Part shown: one piece after another, positions 1 through 9,003 of the stretch
How positions within the stretch are numbered: position 1 is the first letter of the stretch
Layout: every line of letters begins with the position of its first letter
NCBI RefSeq assembly: GCF_001429285.1
Contig: NZ_LMJJ01000006.1
Location: forward strand, 62,001 to 126,000
Direction of reading: 5' to 3'
Length of the DNA stretch: 64,000 bases
Source of the DNA: Ensifer sp. Root278
GTDB lineage: Bacteria; Pseudomonadota; Alphaproteobacteria; Rhizobiales; Rhizobiaceae
Made by a program: the position numbers and the translations under genes
Notes under the pieces: model-generated
The model's input: only the letters and a program-made list of their open reading frames with translations
Databases searched by the model: none
What the model was told of the DNA's origin: nothing

Positions 1-701
1 AACGCCTGCTGCCGCCGAGTGCCGCCCACTGGATGGGAACCGACGAGCTCGGTCGCGACATCTGGTCCCGCGTCGTCTACGGTGCACGCATCACGCTCGC
101 CATCGTCACGCTCGTTGCCGTGCTCGCAGCCCCCGCCGGCCTGGTGATCGGCGTTGCCGCCGGCTATTTCGGCGGCTGGGTCGATCGCATCCTCATGGGC
201 ATCACCGACATCTTCCTGTCGCTGCCGAAGCTCATTCTGGCGCTCGCCTTCGTCGCGGCCCTCGGCCCCGGCATCGAAAATGCGATCATCGCCATCGCCA
301 TCACCTCCTGGCCGGGCTACGCCCGTGTCGCCCGGGCAGAAACTCTGACCTTCAAGAACTCCGAGTTCATTTCGGCGGTGCGGCTACTCGGCGCTTCGAG
401 CCTGCGCGTCAATCTCGGCCACGTGCTGCCGCTCTGCACCTCGTCGATGATTGTCCGCGTCACGCTCGACATGGCCGGCATCATCCTGACGGCCGCCGGC
501 CTCGGCTTCATCGGTCTTGGCGCCCAGCCGCCGCTTCCCGAATGGGGCGCGATGATCTCGCGTGGCCGTTCGTTCATTCTCGACCAGTGGTGGGTCGCAA
601 CCATGCCGGGCTTTGCCATCATTCTCGTCAGCCTCGGCTTCTGCTTCCTGGGCGATGGTCTGCGCGACGTGCTGGACCCGAAGAGTGGGGAGCAGCGTTG
701 A
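1..701 (+). CDS. Peptide-type ABC transporter permease (DppC/OppC family), 5' end missing
   Basis: Inner-membrane permease subunit of a dipeptide/oligopeptide/nickel-class ABC importer. The frame is open from base 3 of the window, and the visible protein begins with the conserved motif HWMGTDELGRDIWSR, which in this family follows the first membrane helix, so roughly 60-70 N-terminal residues lie off the left edge. Several hydrophobic helices follow, with the cytoplasmic coupling loop around EFISAVRLLGASS and HVLPL that contacts the ATPases. The stop overlaps the ATG of the next ATPase gene by one base (TGATG), so the genes are co-transcribed. The substrate cannot be read from the permease; the binding protein gene must lie upstream. 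Confidence 0.9.
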   Translation, partial: RLLPPSAAHWMGTDELGRDIWSRVVYGARITLAIVTLVAVLAAPAGLVIGVAAGYFGGWVDRILMGITDIFLSLPKLILALAFVAALGPGIENAIIAIAITSWPGYARVARAETLTFKNSEFISAVRLLGASSLRVNLGHVLPLCTSSMIVRVTLDMAGIILTAAGLGFIGLGAQPPLPEWGAMISRGRSFILDQWWVATMPGFAIILVSLGFCFLGDGLRDVLDPKSGEQR

Positions 702-1534
702 TGAGCAATCTTCTCGAAATCGAAAACCTGCGCGTCACCTTCCCGACCCCCCGTGGCGACCTCGAAGTGGTACGCGGCATCTCCTTCACGCTCGGCCGCG
801 AGCGCCTCGGCATCGTTGGCGAGAGCGGCTCGGGCAAGTCGATGACCGGCCGCTCGATCCTGCAGCTCATCCGGGCGCCGGGTCGCGTCACCGCCGACAA
901 GCTCGTCTTCGACGGCATCGACCTTCTGAAGCAATCCGAACGGCAGATGCGCGCCATTCGCGGCGCCCGCATCTCCATGGTGATGCAGGACCCGAAGTTC
1001 TCGCTGAATCCGGTCATGACCATCGGCGAGCAGATCGCCGAGGCACTGCTGACGCACCAGAAGCTGCCACGCCGCGAGGTCAACAGCCGCATGCTCGCCA
1101 TGCTGGAATCGGTGCGCATCGCCGATCCGGAACGCGTCGCCAAGCTCTATCCGCACGAAGTCTCCGGCGGCATGGGCCAGCGGGTGATGATCGCGATGAT
1201 GCTGATCCCGGAGCCGGACCTCTTGATTGCCGACGAGCCGACTTCAGCGCTCGACGTCTCTGTCCAGGCCCAGGTGCTCGACATCATCGACGAACTGGTG
1301 AAGCGCAAGGGCATGGGGCTGATCTTCATCAGCCACGACCTGAACCTCGTCTCCAGCTATTGCGACCGCATCCTCGTCATGAACACCGGCGAGGTGGTTG
1401 AGGAATGCAAGGCCGGCGAACTGATGGCGGCCAAGCACCCCTATACGCGCGGGCTCATCGCCTCGATCCCGCGCCTCGACGAAACACGGGACGAGCTGCC
1501 GGTGCTCGACCGCAGCGCATGGGCCAAGGCATGA
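701..1534 (+). CDS. Peptide-type ABC transporter ATP-binding protein (DppD/OppD family)
   Basis: Cytoplasmic ATPase of the importer that begins at the left edge. Walker A GESGSGKS lies at residues 40-47, the signature motif is VSGGMGQR, and Walker B reads LLIADEPTSALD. The start at 701 was chosen because it overlaps the permease stop and places the Walker A site at the usual distance; an upstream in-frame ATG would run deep into the permease gene. At 277 residues it is shorter than typical DppD (about 325), because the C-terminal oligopeptide extension is reduced. It overlaps the next ATPase gene by four bases (ATGA). Confidence 0.9.
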   Translation: MSNLLEIENLRVTFPTPRGDLEVVRGISFTLGRERLGIVGESGSGKSMTGRSILQLIRAPGRVTADKLVFDGIDLLKQSERQMRAIRGARISMVMQDPKFSLNPVMTIGEQIAEALLTHQKLPRREVNSRMLAMLESVRIADPERVAKLYPHEVSGGMGQRVMIAMMLIPEPDLLIADEPTSALDVSVQAQVLDIIDELVKRKGMGLIFISHDLNLVSSYCDRILVMNTGEVVEECKAGELMAAKHPYTRGLIASIPRLDETRDELPVLDRSAWAKA

Positions 1535-2271
1535 CCGCGCTCTCTCTCAAGAACCTCGACATCTCCTATGGTGATGTGCAGATCACCCACGACGTCAATC
1601 TCGACATCGCCGACGGCGAGAGCTTTGCCCTCGTCGGCGAAAGCGGCTCGGGTAAATCAACCGTGCTGAAGGCCATCGCCGGTCTGGCGCCGGAATGGTC
1701 AGGAGAAATCACGGTGCTCGGCTCGCCCCGCGGCCACGGCATCGACCGCGCCTTCTCGCGCCAGTGCCAGATGGTGTTCCAGGATCCATACGGTTCGCTG
1801 CACCCACGCAAGACGGTCGACGCCACACTCGGCGAAGCGCTGACGATCCATGGCATCGGCGACCGCAATGCGCGGATCGAGGAGGTGATGGCCTCGGTCG
1901 GTCTCGACCGCAAGTTCCGCTTCCGCTTCCCGCATCAGCTTTCGGGCGGCCAGCGCCAGCGTGTGGCGATCGCTCGTGCGCTGATGCTGAAGCCGAAGGT
2001 GCTGCTGCTCGACGAGCCGACCTCGGCGCTCGACGTGTCGGTCCAGGCTGAAATCCTCAATCTGTTGAAGCGCCTGCGGCGCGAGCAGAACCTCACCTTC
2101 CTGATGGTCACCCACAACCTGGCCGTTGTCTCCTTCCTCTGCGATCGCCTCGCCGTCATGCGGCAGGGTCGCATCGTCGAAGTGGCCGATGTCGCCGATC
2201 TCAAGCGCGGAGATCTCAAGGAACCCTATTCGCGCGAGCTGATGCAGATCAGCGCCGCGCATGCCAACTAG
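1531..2271 (+). CDS. Peptide-type ABC transporter ATP-binding protein (DppF/OppF family)
   Basis: Second ATPase of the same importer, expected to pair with its neighbour under the two permeases. Walker [10 protein letters not shown], signature [15 protein letters not shown] and Walker B VLLLDEPTSALD are all intact. The ATG at 1531 overlaps the previous stop as ATGA, which fixes the start. At 246 residues it lacks the long C-terminal substrate-class extension of E. coli DppF (about 330 residues), so both ATPases of this system are compact. A GAF-domain gene follows 76 bases downstream across a palindromic repeat. Confidence 0.9.
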   Translation: MTALSLKNLDISYGDVQITHDVNLDIADGESFALVGESGSGKSTVLKAIAGLAPEWSGEITVLGSPRGHGIDRAFSRQCQMVFQDPYGSLHPRKTVDATLGEALTIHGIGDRNARIEEVMASVGLDRKFRFRFPHQLSGGQRQRVAIARALMLKPKVLLLDEPTSALDVSVQAEILNLLKRLRREQNLTFLMVTHNLAVVSFLCDRLAVMRQGRIVEVADVADLKRGDLKEPYSRELMQISAAHAN

Positions 2272-2317
2272 AGCGGGACACGGAAAATTTGGGTGGTTTC
2301 TCGCCCATGTTCCGCTC
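2271..2317. repeat. Palindromic intergenic element
   Basis: GAGCGG at 2271-2276 and CCGCTC at 2312-2317 bound an imperfect inverted repeat of 47 bases. The composition resembles rhizobial intergenic palindromes. It begins at the last base of the ATPase stop codon and separates that gene from the GAF-domain gene. Confidence 0.5.
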
Positions 2318-2347
2318 TACAAAATCGCGTAACTCCAAGGACATAGC

Positions 2348-2854
2348 ATGAACAGTGAACAGATCGCTGCCGCACTGGCGGAATTCGACGCGGCCATTGC
2401 CAAGACCACCGATGCCGACGCGGTATGGACCGCGCTGCAGACGCTTTGCCGCCAGGTGATCGGCGCCAAGCTTTTCACCATCATGACCGTCGACATGGTC
2501 AATGAAGTCGCCCGTCGCGCCTACACCTCGCACCCCGAGGAATACCCGACCTCGGGCACCAAACCGATCCGCTACGACAGCTGGTTCGACATCGTGCACA
2601 AGGCGCACCAGACCTTTGTCGCCAACACCATCGTCGACATCTCGAAGGTTTTCGGCGACCACGAGACCATCTGGTCGCTTGGCTGCGGCTCGGTCGCCAA
2701 CATCCCGGTCGTGGTCGGCGGCGAGCTGCTCGGCACCGTCAACTGCCTCGACGTCGAGCATCACTACACGGCCGAACGCGTGGCGCTCTCCAAGCATCTG
2801 GAAATGCCGGCGAAACTCGCCTTCCTCGCCGCCGCGCGCGCCGAGCAGAAGTAA
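2348..2854 (+). CDS. GAF domain-containing protein
   Basis: A 168-residue soluble protein that is essentially one GAF domain: an N-terminal helix, then AKLFTIMTVD, a central SWFDIVHKAHQTFVANTI segment and a terminal ANIPVVVGGELLGTVNCLD strand pair. GAF domains bind small molecules such as nucleotides or sense redox state, but no output domain is attached, so it could be a stand-alone ligand-binding or free-methionine-sulfoxide-reductase-like protein. It follows the ABC importer on the same strand after 76 bases and may be co-transcribed. Its function is unknown; only the fold call is supported. Confidence 0.75.
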   Translation: MNSEQIAAALAEFDAAIAKTTDADAVWTALQTLCRQVIGAKLFTIMTVDMVNEVARRAYTSHPEEYPTSGTKPIRYDSWFDIVHKAHQTFVANTIVDISKVFGDHETIWSLGCGSVANIPVVVGGELLGTVNCLDVEHHYTAERVALSKHLEMPAKLAFLAAARAEQK

Positions 2855-2861
2855 CAAGACT

Positions 2862-2887
2862 GGCCGAAGGCGTCAGCGCCTTCGGCC
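2862..2887. terminator. Hairpin between convergent genes
   Basis: Perfect 11-base arms GGCCGAAGGCG (2862-2872) and CGCCTTCGGCC (2877-2887) with a TCAG loop sit between the convergent stops at 2854 and 2899. There is no long T-run, so it is a probable but unproven bidirectional terminator. Confidence 0.6.
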
Positions 2888-2898
2888 CCCCTTGCCGG

Positions 2899-3990
2899 TC
2901 AGCGGCCGATCGCTTTGCCAGTTTCCTTCAGAAAGAAGTGTATCTTCGCCGCCTCGATCGGCACCTCGATCTGGTCATCTGGGCCGATGCGTGACGCAGC
3001 GTGAACCTGCGCCGTGAAGGCGGCTTGGCCCACCTTGCCGAGCGCCAGCGTGTGAGGCCCAAGCGGCTCGACGTCGCGCACCGTCAGCTTCACGGTTGGC
3101 GCTCCAGCGTCCGCGGCCATCGTATGTTCCGGGCGGATGCCGAGGACGACTTCCTTGCCCGCAAAAGCGCCGAGCTTTCCGGCGCGGTTTTCCGGAACCT
3201 TGATGGCCACATCACCATCACCCTTGAACTGCAAACCGCCATCACCGCCTTCAAGCCGCCCTTCGATGAAATTCATGCTGGGCGCGCCGATGAAGGCGGC
3301 GACGAAGAGATTGGCGGGCGCCTCGTAAAGCGTGATCGGGTCGGCGGCCTGCTCGATACGCCCCTGGTTCATGACGACGACGCGATCGGCCATGGTCATG
3401 GCTTCCACCTGGTCGTGGGTGACGTAGACGGCCGTCGTCTGAAGACGCCGATGCAACAGTTTGATTTCGGTGCGCATTTCGATGCGCAGCTTGGCGTCGA
3501 GGTTTGACAACGGCTCGTCGAAAAGAAAGACATCGGGCTGGCGCACGATCGCCCGACCGATCGCCACGCGCTGGCGCTGGCCGCCCGATAACGCGCTCGG
3601 CTTGCGGCCAAGATAGGCACCGAGATTGAGGATGCGGGCGGCATCCGTCACCGCCTTATCGACCTCCGCCTTCGGCGTGCCGCGCACCTTCATGCCGTAG
3701 CCGATGTTTTCGGCGACCGTCATGTGCGGATAGAGCGCGTAGTTCTGGAACACCATGGAGCAATTGCGCAAGCCAGGGCGCAGATCCGTGACGTCGCGTT
3801 CGCCAATCCTGATCGAACCAGAGGTCGCGGTTTCAAGACCGGCGATCATCCTGAGGGTCGTTGTCTTGCCGCAGCCGGACGGCCCGACGAGCACGACGAA
3901 CTCGCGATCGGCGATATGAAGTTCGAGCGGCGGAATGACGGTGACGTTCCCGAAGGACTTGGTGATCTGCTCCAGTCGGACCTGTGACAT
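2899..3990 (-). CDS. CUT1-type sugar ABC transporter ATP-binding protein (MalK/UgpC family)
   Basis: ATPase of a carbohydrate importer. Walker [10 protein letters not shown] is at about residues 36-44, the signature is [15 protein letters not shown], Walker B is [14 protein letters not shown], and a C-terminal regulatory TOBE region follows (for example VLGIRPEHT near residue 290). Its length of 363 residues is normal. The start MSQVRLEQI was chosen because it aligns with the family N-terminus. It is the last gene of a nine-gene minus-strand run that also encodes DeoC, an aldehyde dehydrogenase and a ribokinase, and it is separated from the binding-protein gene by 129 bases carrying a hairpin. 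Confidence 0.92.
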   Translation of the reverse strand: MSQVRLEQITKSFGNVTVIPPLELHIADREFVVLVGPSGCGKTTTLRMIAGLETATSGSIRIGERDVTDLRPGLRNCSMVFQNYALYPHMTVAENIGYGMKVRGTPKAEVDKAVTDAARILNLGAYLGRKPSALSGGQRQRVAIGRAIVRQPDVFLFDEPLSNLDAKLRIEMRTEIKLLHRRLQTTAVYVTHDQVEAMTMADRVVVMNQGRIEQAADPITLYEAPANLFVAAFIGAPSMNFIEGRLEGGDGGLQFKGDGDVAIKVPENRAGKLGAFAGKEVVLGIRPEHTMAADAGAPTVKLTVRDVEPLGPHTLALGKVGQAAFTAQVHAASRIGPDDQIEVPIEAAKIHFFLKETGKAIGR

Positions 3991-4076
3991 GCGGAAGCCT
4001 TTGCTGCTGACGAGGCCCGGCGCGACGCGTCCGGGAAATTGCGTGGACGATCCGAACAAGACCGACCACCGGTATC

Positions 4077-4108
4077 AAAAGGTCCGCCTCGATGCCTCGG
4101 GGCGGGCC
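4077..4108 (-). terminator. Attenuator or terminator hairpin after the binding-protein gene
   Basis: Read on the minus strand, arms GGCCCGCC and GGCGGACC (one mismatch) flank a 12-base loop and are followed by TTTT. It lies between the binding-protein stop (4120) and the ATPase start (3990), so it could let the binding protein be made in excess over the ATPase. Confidence 0.45.
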
Positions 4109-4119
4109 CTCGGTTGCCT

Positions 4120-5574
4120 TTATTCCTGGGGCAGCCCCATCGATGCGCGATAGGCGGCAAGCTGCTTGTCACGGCCGAATTCGTCGGTCAGCTTGTTCCA
4201 CTGCTCGGCGACGCTATCGAGCGCCTGTTGCGGCGTCACTTCGCCGGCAAGCGCCTTGGAGAGTTCGATCTCCAGCACCTCGGTGTAGGAGAAGTAGCCG
4301 GGCAGGCGCATGTCGAGCGCGATGTTCTTGGCGGTCACCGCATCTTTCTGCGCGCCGAGATATTCCTTCGCTTCACGCTCGGAGAAGATCTTCGACCAGA
4401 GATCGAGGTTCGTCGTGTGCGAGATGCGATAGGGGTTGACCCCGGTGCCGCCGGTGATTGCCGCCTGGCCGGAGACGGCCGGGCTCGTCAGATACTGGAT
4501 ATAGTTCCAAGCCGCTTCCTGCTTCGTCGATGTCGCTGGAACCGCCGCCTGCCAGCCGCCGAAGGCCATGAACGAGGTCTGGACGACATGGTCGAACTTG
4601 TCCCACTTCTTGGTCTTGTAGTTCCAGATCTCGTCCGACCCCGGCAACGGCGCCGAGCCGACATTACCCGCCACCTTCGACTGTTTCGGGTCCGCGCCAA
4701 TGACGCCGGTATCGCCCCAGCCAATAGATTCCGCCACTTGGCCACCGGCAAAGGCGGCATTCACTTCGCCAAAGGAGAAGTTCAGCGCGTTCGGAGGCGC
4801 GAGTTTCGACGCGCGAATGTACTCTTCGAGGCCACGAACCCAGCCGGGATTGTTGACCTGGGCGTCCATCGTCTCCGGGTTGAAGAACATGGCGCCGGGA
4901 TTATCCGGGTGGCTGGTATAGCCGGCGACGTGGCTGAACAGGAACCAGAACTGCTGGCCGCCGCGACGGAAGGCTTCGGCCGTACCCCAGAGGTTGTTGG
5001 TCGGCTGGTTGAAGTATTCGGCGATGTCGAGATATTGCTTCCAGGTCTTCGGCGGCGCCAGGTCGTAGCCGAACTTGGCCTTGAAGGCCTTCTGGTTGTC
5101 GGCGTTCTCGAAGAGATCGATGCGGTAGCTGTAGGTGTGGGCGTCGCCGTCCATCGTCTGGGACAGCACCTTGCCGTTCCAGACCATCAGCTGTTCGCGA
5201 TAGACAGGCGCGATATCCTCCCAATCGGCGCCCTTGCGCATGTCGGCCGGCATTTCCGACAGGAAGTCGGTGAAATCAGGCGCCCAGGCAGGCGCAAAGG
5301 CAATCACGTCGAACGCGTCTTCACCAGAGGTCAGCGACGTCACGATCTTCGGGTAGAGTTCCGACCACGGAAACTCGACGACCTTGACCTTACCGCAGGT
5401 CTTTTCCTCCCAGCCTTTGGCCGCGAGTTGCAGCGCCGAGGCGATATAGGGGCCGGTCTGTGTCGTTGCCGTCAGCTCGACGCCGGTGTAGTCCGGTTCG
5501 CAGGCAAGCGCCGTTCCCGCGCTCCCCATCGCGAGTGCGCCGAGAGATGCAGATGCCAGTAGCAATTTCCTCAT
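4120..5574 (-). CDS. CUT1-type ABC transporter substrate-binding protein (extracellular solute-binding family 1)
   Basis: Periplasmic sugar-type binding protein of 484 residues. A signal peptide is clear (MRKLLL, then a small-residue stretch ending TALA before CEPDY). A cysteine follows the cleavage site, but the residue at -3 is not Leu, so a lipoprotein form is unlikely. The start at 5574 has AGGGAGG five bases upstream on the minus strand. It lies directly upstream of the ATPase and downstream of two permeases. The neighbours (deoC, kinase, mutarotase) suggest a pentose or deoxypentose ligand, which is inference. Confidence 0.88.
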   Translation of the reverse strand: MRKLLLASASLGALAMGSAGTALACEPDYTGVELTATTQTGPYIASALQLAAKGWEEKTCGKVKVVEFPWSELYPKIVTSLTSGEDAFDVIAFAPAWAPDFTDFLSEMPADMRKGADWEDIAPVYREQLMVWNGKVLSQTMDGDAHTYSYRIDLFENADNQKAFKAKFGYDLAPPKTWKQYLDIAEYFNQPTNNLWGTAEAFRRGGQQFWFLFSHVAGYTSHPDNPGAMFFNPETMDAQVNNPGWVRGLEEYIRASKLAPPNALNFSFGEVNAAFAGGQVAESIGWGDTGVIGADPKQSKVAGNVGSAPLPGSDEIWNYKTKKWDKFDHVVQTSFMAFGGWQAAVPATSTKQEAAWNYIQYLTSPAVSGQAAITGGTGVNPYRISHTTNLDLWSKIFSEREAKEYLGAQKDAVTAKNIALDMRLPGYFSYTEVLEIELSKALAGEVTPQQALDSVAEQWNKLTDEFGRDKQLAAYRASMGLPQE

Positions 5575-5615
5575 TCTATCCTCCCTGTGAATGAATACAT
5601 GCCAAAGTGGTTGGT

Positions 5616-6644
5616 TTACTTGATCGCTCCGAGTAGCAGGCCGGAGCGCATGAGCCGGCTCAAAAGCCCGGCCATGACCATCATCGGGATGATGGCAACG
5701 AGAGCGGCAGCGGAGATCGCCCACCATTCATCGCCGCGCTGGCTATTCTGGCCGGCGACGAGGATCGGCAGCGTCTGCCATTTGGAATTGGTCAGGAACA
5801 GCGCGAAGAGAAACTCGTTCCAGACGAAGGCGAGCGTGATCATGAAGGTGGCGATCAGCCCCGGCTTCGACATCGGCAGCACGATGCCGAAGAAGATCCG
5901 CCAGGACGGCACGTTGTCGACCATCGCCGCTTCCTCGACTTCGACCGGCAGCGCCTCGAAGAAGTCGCGCATCAGCCAGATGACGATCGGCAGCGAGAAG
6001 GCGATGTAGGCGAAGGTCAGGCCGATGTAGCTGTCGACCAGCTTGAAGCCGAGTTTGCCCATCTCCGTGTACATCAGGTAGAGCGCGAAAGCGGCGACGA
6101 TCGGCGGGAACATGCGCTGACTGACGAACCAGAAAACGATGTCGTTGTTGCCGAGTTCCGGCCCAGGCAGACGAAAGCGGCTCGAGATCACCGCAAGCGC
6201 AAGCGCTGCGACAAAGGCGTAGATTAGCGAAATCCCCTGGCCGTAGCCAAGCACATGGCGCCCGACAAGGAAGCCGCCGAAGGCGATCGCCACGAAGATT
6301 AGCGCCGAGAGCAGACGGAAGCGGAAGGTGAAGCGCACCAGCGCATAGGCCGCCATGGCGCCAATGAATGTCGCGGCGATCGATGCCGAAAGACCGATGA
6401 TCGTCGACGCCAGGAAGGTGTTGAAAAACTGACCGCGCTGGCCCGACAGTAGCTCGCTCCAGGCTGTCAGGCTCGGCTCGAAGTCGACGAAAGGCAGATA
6501 GGTCGGGCCGCCGACGACGGCGATCGGCGTCTTGAACGAGGTGATCAGCACCCAGTAGAGCGGAAAGAAGGTGATGGCGAGCCAGACGAGGCAGCCGCCG
6601 AGCGCCAGCCAGCGCCGTTTTCCCTTGAGAGTGCGCACGCTCAT
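5616..6644 (-). CDS. CUT1-type ABC transporter permease (MalG family) with an internal insertion
   Basis: Inner-membrane permease of the sugar importer. The C-terminal half has the expected coupling loop, EEAAMVDNVPSWRIFFG followed by LPMSKPG (about residues 237-262). At 342 residues it is longer than usual MalG-type permeases (about 275-300). The extra length is a hydrophobic block at about residues 111-165, between the LVRFTFRFR stretch and SQRMFPPI, that can hold two additional membrane helices. The start overlaps the stop of the upstream permease (ATGA). Confidence 0.9.
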   Translation of the reverse strand: MSVRTLKGKRRWLALGGCLVWLAITFFPLYWVLITSFKTPIAVVGGPTYLPFVDFEPSLTAWSELLSGQRGQFFNTFLASTIIGLSASIAATFIGAMAAYALVRFTFRFRLLSALIFVAIAFGGFLVGRHVLGYGQGISLIYAFVAALALAVISSRFRLPGPELGNNDIVFWFVSQRMFPPIVAAFALYLMYTEMGKLGFKLVDSYIGLTFAYIAFSLPIVIWLMRDFFEALPVEVEEAAMVDNVPSWRIFFGIVLPMSKPGLIATFMITLAFVWNEFLFALFLTNSKWQTLPILVAGQNSQRGDEWWAISAAALVAIIPMMVMAGLLSRLMRSGLLLGAIK

Positions 6645-7516
6645 TTGTGCTTCTCCAGATAGGGCTTGAGGATCGCGAGATAGACGAGGCCGATCACGGT
6701 GATGACGATCAGGAACAGGAAGGAGAGCGCCGACGTGTAGCCGAGATTGAACTTCTTGAAGCCTTCCTGATAGGCAAAGAGCGTCAGCGTCTCGGTCGAA
6801 ATCCCCGGCCCGCCGCCGGTCATGACGAAGACCGTGTCGATGATCTTGTAGCTCTCGATCAGGCGGATGAAGACGACGGCGACCGAGATCGGCAACAGCA
6901 TCGGAAAGGTGATGTCGCGAAACTGCTGCCAGGGCGTGGCGTTTTCGAGCGCGGCTGCCTCGTAGACATCATCCGGCAGGGTCTGCAACCCGGCAAGCAG
7001 CATGAGGATGACGAACGGCGTCCACTGCCAGACCTCGACGGCGATGATCGAGCCGAGCGCCCAGCTCGTCTGCGTGAGGAAAGGCAGATTGGGAAATCCG
7101 AGCGCAGTCATTAGCTCGTTGAGCGGGCCCATGGTCGGATTGAGCACCTGGCGGGCGATCAGCGCTACGGCAACCGGTGCCACCAGCATTGGTAATAGGA
7201 AACTCACGCGAAAAATGCCCTCGCCTGGCACCCGCGAATTCAGCGCCAGCGCCACCGAGAGACCGATCACATATTGCAGCCCCACGGAGATGAAGGCGAT
7301 CAGCGTCGTCGTGCCTGCCACATGCCAGAAGCGCGGGTTTTGCAGGAGGTCGATGTAGTTGCCGAAGCCGACGAAACGCGCCGGCGTCGGCGGCACGAGC
7401 CGCATGCTCATGAAGCTGGTCGTCAGCGAATAGACGAGCGGAAAGATCGAGATCAAAAGGACGATGAGGAGCGCCGGCCAGATGAAGAAGTGCTTGATCG
7501 GGTCGTTGCGCGTCAT
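6641..7516 (-). CDS. CUT1-type ABC transporter permease (MalF/UgpA family)
   Basis: Partner permease of the sugar importer, 291 residues with about six hydrophobic helices. The coupling loop reads EAAALENATPWQQFRDITFPM, near residue 200. The start MTRNDPIKHF overlaps the kinase stop by four bases, and the gene overlaps the next permease in the same way, giving a translationally coupled trio. No substrate information is visible in the sequence. Confidence 0.92.
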   Translation of the reverse strand: MTRNDPIKHFFIWPALLIVLLISIFPLVYSLTTSFMSMRLVPPTPARFVGFGNYIDLLQNPRFWHVAGTTTLIAFISVGLQYVIGLSVALALNSRVPGEGIFRVSFLLPMLVAPVAVALIARQVLNPTMGPLNELMTALGFPNLPFLTQTSWALGSIIAVEVWQWTPFVILMLLAGLQTLPDDVYEAAALENATPWQQFRDITFPMLLPISVAVVFIRLIESYKIIDTVFVMTGGGPGISTETLTLFAYQEGFKKFNLGYTSALSFLFLIVITVIGLVYLAILKPYLEKHK

Positions 7517-8445
7517 GCGGCCGCCCCTCTCGCCAGAAGCGCCTCGATCTCGCCAAGCGTCGGCATGGCGGGCGCCGTGCCGCGGCGGGTAACCGCGATG
7601 CCGGCCGTCGCGCAACCGAAGCGCACGGCCTCAACCGGCGCGAGATCCCGCGCCAGCGCTGCGGAGAAGCCGCCGACAAAAGCATCCCCTGCCCCGGTCG
7701 TGTCGATCACCGGCCCGCTAGCGATTGCCGGCACCAGCACCGACTGCTCGTGGTTGTGATAGAGCACGCCGCGTTCGCCGAGCGTGATCAGCGCCGTTCC
7801 GGCACCCTTCTTCAGCAGCACGTCACCGGCGCGACGAATGTCGTCCTCGGAGGACAACGAAAAGCCGACGATGGCTGCCGCCTCGGTTTCGTTCGGCACG
7901 AGATAGTCGCAGAGCGGATAGATTGCGTCCGGGAAGGGTTCGGCCGGAGCCGGATTGAAGACGGTGGTGACGCCGGCGGCGTGCGCGATCTCGAGCGCGC
8001 GCTGAGCTGCCGCGACCGGCTGCTCCAATTGGGTCACGAAGATGCGCGACACCTCTATCGTTTCCCGAGCGGCTTCGACGTCATCGACTCCGATCGAGCC
8101 TGCAGCACCCGGATAGACGATAATGGCGTTCTCGCCGTTCTGGTCGTTGACGTAGATGAAGGTAGCCCCCGTCGGAAGATCGTCCATCTGGATGATCTTC
8201 GGCGTGACGCCGGCCTCGGCATAGGTACGCAGCGCCATCTCGCCGAAGGTGTCGCGGCCGAGCTTGGAGATGAAGGACACAGGACTGCCGGCCCGCGCCG
8301 CAGCCACCGCCTGGTTCGAGCCCTTGCCGCCCGGCCCGACGGAAAAGCCGCTGCCGGTAATCGTTTCACCGACAACCGGCATGCGCCGCGCCAGATAGGC
8401 CGTATCGGCCACGAAGATACCCAGGATCGAAACACCAACCTTCAT
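7513..8445 (-). CDS. rbsK: Ribokinase-family sugar kinase (PfkB family)
   Basis: Cytoplasmic ATP-dependent sugar kinase of 310 residues, a normal ribokinase length. The N-terminal PfkB motif GPGGKGSNQAVAAARAG (about residues 37-53) and the C-terminal DTTGAGDAFVGG motif with its catalytic Asp are both intact. The ribokinase family includes enzymes for ribose and deoxyribose. With deoC in the same operon, 2-deoxyribose is the most economical substrate: deoxyribose 5-phosphate is what DeoC cleaves. That assignment is inference; ribose remains possible. It overlaps the permease gene downstream by four bases. Confidence 0.88.
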   Translation of the reverse strand: MKVGVSILGIFVADTAYLARRMPVVGETITGSGFSVGPGGKGSNQAVAAARAGSPVSFISKLGRDTFGEMALRTYAEAGVTPKIIQMDDLPTGATFIYVNDQNGENAIIVYPGAAGSIGVDDVEAARETIEVSRIFVTQLEQPVAAAQRALEIAHAAGVTTVFNPAPAEPFPDAIYPLCDYLVPNETEAAAIVGFSLSSEDDIRRAGDVLLKKGAGTALITLGERGVLYHNHEQSVLVPAIASGPVIDTTGAGDAFVGGFSAALARDLAPVEAVRFGCATAGIAVTRRGTAPAMPTLGEIEALLARGAAA

Positions 8446-8550
8446 TCAAGCCTCCCCCTGCGACCGCACCGCAGGAACGGCGTGCCCAGGCAATCTCTCG
8501 CGATTTCATGTGTCGTCTAACGCTGCGCGGCGATCGCGCAGGCGGTTCGC

Positions 8551-9003
8551 TTAGGTCTTGGGCGGGATCACGCCCTTGGTGAAGAGGAAGCAGCCGTAGA
8601 ACCGCGTTTCACCCGTGGTGATCACGCAATAGGCCTTTTTTGCTTCCTCGTAGAACTTGAAGCGCTCGATGCCGTACATCGGCGCCGGTCTTCCCTCGGC
8701 GCTATCGATCACGGCCTGGACCTCCTGCTGCACCGGCAAGACTTCGTCGGGCGCACCCATGACCTCCATGCGGCCTGCGGAAGGCTGCAGCGGCGTATCG
8801 AGCGGCAGCACGGAAAGCACCGCTTCGACCGCACGCGCCGCCGAGACATTGTCGATCCGCAGCAGCGTGCCGAGCGTCGTCTTGCGGGCGATAGAGTCGG
8901 ACGGGAAATTGGTGTCGGATATGACCAGCGTGTCCCCGTGCCCCATGGATCTGAGTGCATGCAGCACATCAGCGTTCAGAGCCGGGTCGATATTCTTCAG
9001 CAT
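8551..9003 (-). CDS. RbsD/FucU family sugar mutarotase
   Basis: Small cytoplasmic protein of 150 residues matching the RbsD/FucU family, whose members interconvert anomers of pyranose sugars before phosphorylation. The family N-terminus is recognisable as MLKNIDPALNADVLHALRSMGHGD, with the conserved His of the MGHGD motif, and the C-terminus has FYEEAKKAYCVITTGETR. The start at 9003 follows an AGGAGGA ribosome site. It sits between the aldehyde dehydrogenase and the kinase. FucU-like length favours the FucU branch over RbsD, but the sugar is not known. Confidence 0.85.
   Translation of the reverse strand: MLKNIDPALNADVLHALRSMGHGDTLVISDTNFPSDSIARKTTLGTLLRIDNVSAARAVEAVLSVLPLDTPLQPSAGRMEVMGAPDEVLPVQQEVQAVIDSAEGRPAPMYGIERFKFYEEAKKAYCVITTGETRFYGCFLFTKGVIPPKT

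Noticed and set aside
4039-5562. A 507-codon open frame antisense to the sugar-binding-protein gene
   Set aside because: Same codon-bias effect; the minus-strand binding protein has a signal peptide, ribosome site and operon context.
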